NCBI GenBank assembly: GCA_032718475.1
Contig: JAUCBJ010004000.1
Location: forward strand, 1 to 42,529
Direction: 5' to 3'
Length of the DNA stretch: 42,529 nt
Source: Nemertoderma westbladi
Taxonomy: Eukaryota > Xenacoelomorpha > Nemertodermatida > Nemertodermatidae
Positions 42,241 to 42,529 of this stretch are shown here, piece by piece; position 1 is the stretch's first letter; every line of letters starts with the position of its first letter. The notes under the pieces are model-generated. The model had not been told where the DNA came from, did not search any database, and saw nothing but the letters and a program-made list of their open reading frames with translations. A program made the position numbers and the translations under genes.

Positions 42241-42529
42241 TCCCCATACCACCCCGTCGCGACCGAACCATTCCTACCCAACCCACTACCGAACCACCCC
42301 CCATGCACGGCCTGCACCATTCCTACCGACCCCTCCACCGTAGCCAGATGCCAGTACGTTCGGGCTGTATGACTGGCTAATTCAAGAGGCTTTAGTTTTA
42401 GATACTTTTGATTTGATTATTATAATGATAAATTCAAAGTGCAATATTTCGGAAATGTACTGATTATACTTTCGACCAATATACCTATGGTACTGTGTAC
42501 TGTGGTACTCAATACAACAATAATATTAC
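42241..42529. other. Right edge, nothing assigned
   Basis: A C-rich stretch with CCGAACCATTCC/CCGAACCACC-like short repeats to about 42345, then AT-rich sequence with no recognisable feature. Confidence 0.5.

Noticed and set aside
41561-42343. 260-codon plus-strand frame with a glycine run
   Set aside because: It crosses a G26 homopolymer of uncertain length and a LINE remnant; there is no domain and no splice signal.

Overview
This is a repeat-dominated piece of an invertebrate animal nuclear genome. It holds large satellites, BEL/Pao-type and other LTR retrotransposon pieces, RTE-like non-LTR elements with trinucleotide tails, a P-like DNA transposon with a THAP domain, and one phase-1/phase-1 LamG-like exon bounded by canonical splice sites. 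Nothing is bacterial. The sequence alone does not fix the phylum; a sponge, a cnidarian or another early-branching or marine invertebrate would fit.

Layout. 1-12296: satellite A (38/40-bp monomers, open at the left edge), interrupted at 11434-12015 by the poly(A)-tailed 3' end of a non-LTR element. 12297-13044: no recognisable gene. 13055-17621: one RTE-like LINE on the minus strand, flanked by a 10-bp target duplication. Two younger insertions split it: a solo LTR (13138-13772) and a head-on 5'-truncated copy of the same LINE family (15827-16186). 18261-18953: LamG/concanavalin-like exon on the minus strand, the best host-gene evidence here. 19136-26163: LTR retrotransposon territory on the plus strand: a 5'-truncated BEL/Pao gag-protease ORF, an array of 21 short palindromes, a second gag with three CCHC knuckles broken by frameshifts, then a hairpin, polypurine tract and 542-bp 3' LTR. 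No reverse transcriptase and no matching 5' LTR are visible. 27186-28138: an unrecognised, intronless, decayed gene for a protein with a basic tail. 29400-37631: satellite B (37-bp monomers) with a 2797-bp higher-order repeat. 38107-40530: a P-like element with perfect 148-bp terminal inverted repeats, a two-exon THAP gene and no recognisable catalytic core. 41018-42240: a 95-bp LINE-tail insertion, a 15-bp GTCGCG-type repeat cluster, a G26 tract with G-quadruplex potential and a weathered LINE remnant.

How it fits together. About half the window is tandem satellite and most of the rest is nested transposons, so this looks like heterochromatin or a gene-poor intron. The insertion order is readable: LINE copy 1 first, then LINE copy 2 and the LTR element inside it, with the LTR element later reduced to a solo LTR. 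The P-like element is the youngest-looking unit. It carries a perfect RFX X-box palindrome at the inner end of each terminal repeat and would encode a KP-repressor-like protein. That is the most interesting lead, followed by the higher-order structure of both satellites and the unrecognised gene at 27-28 kb.
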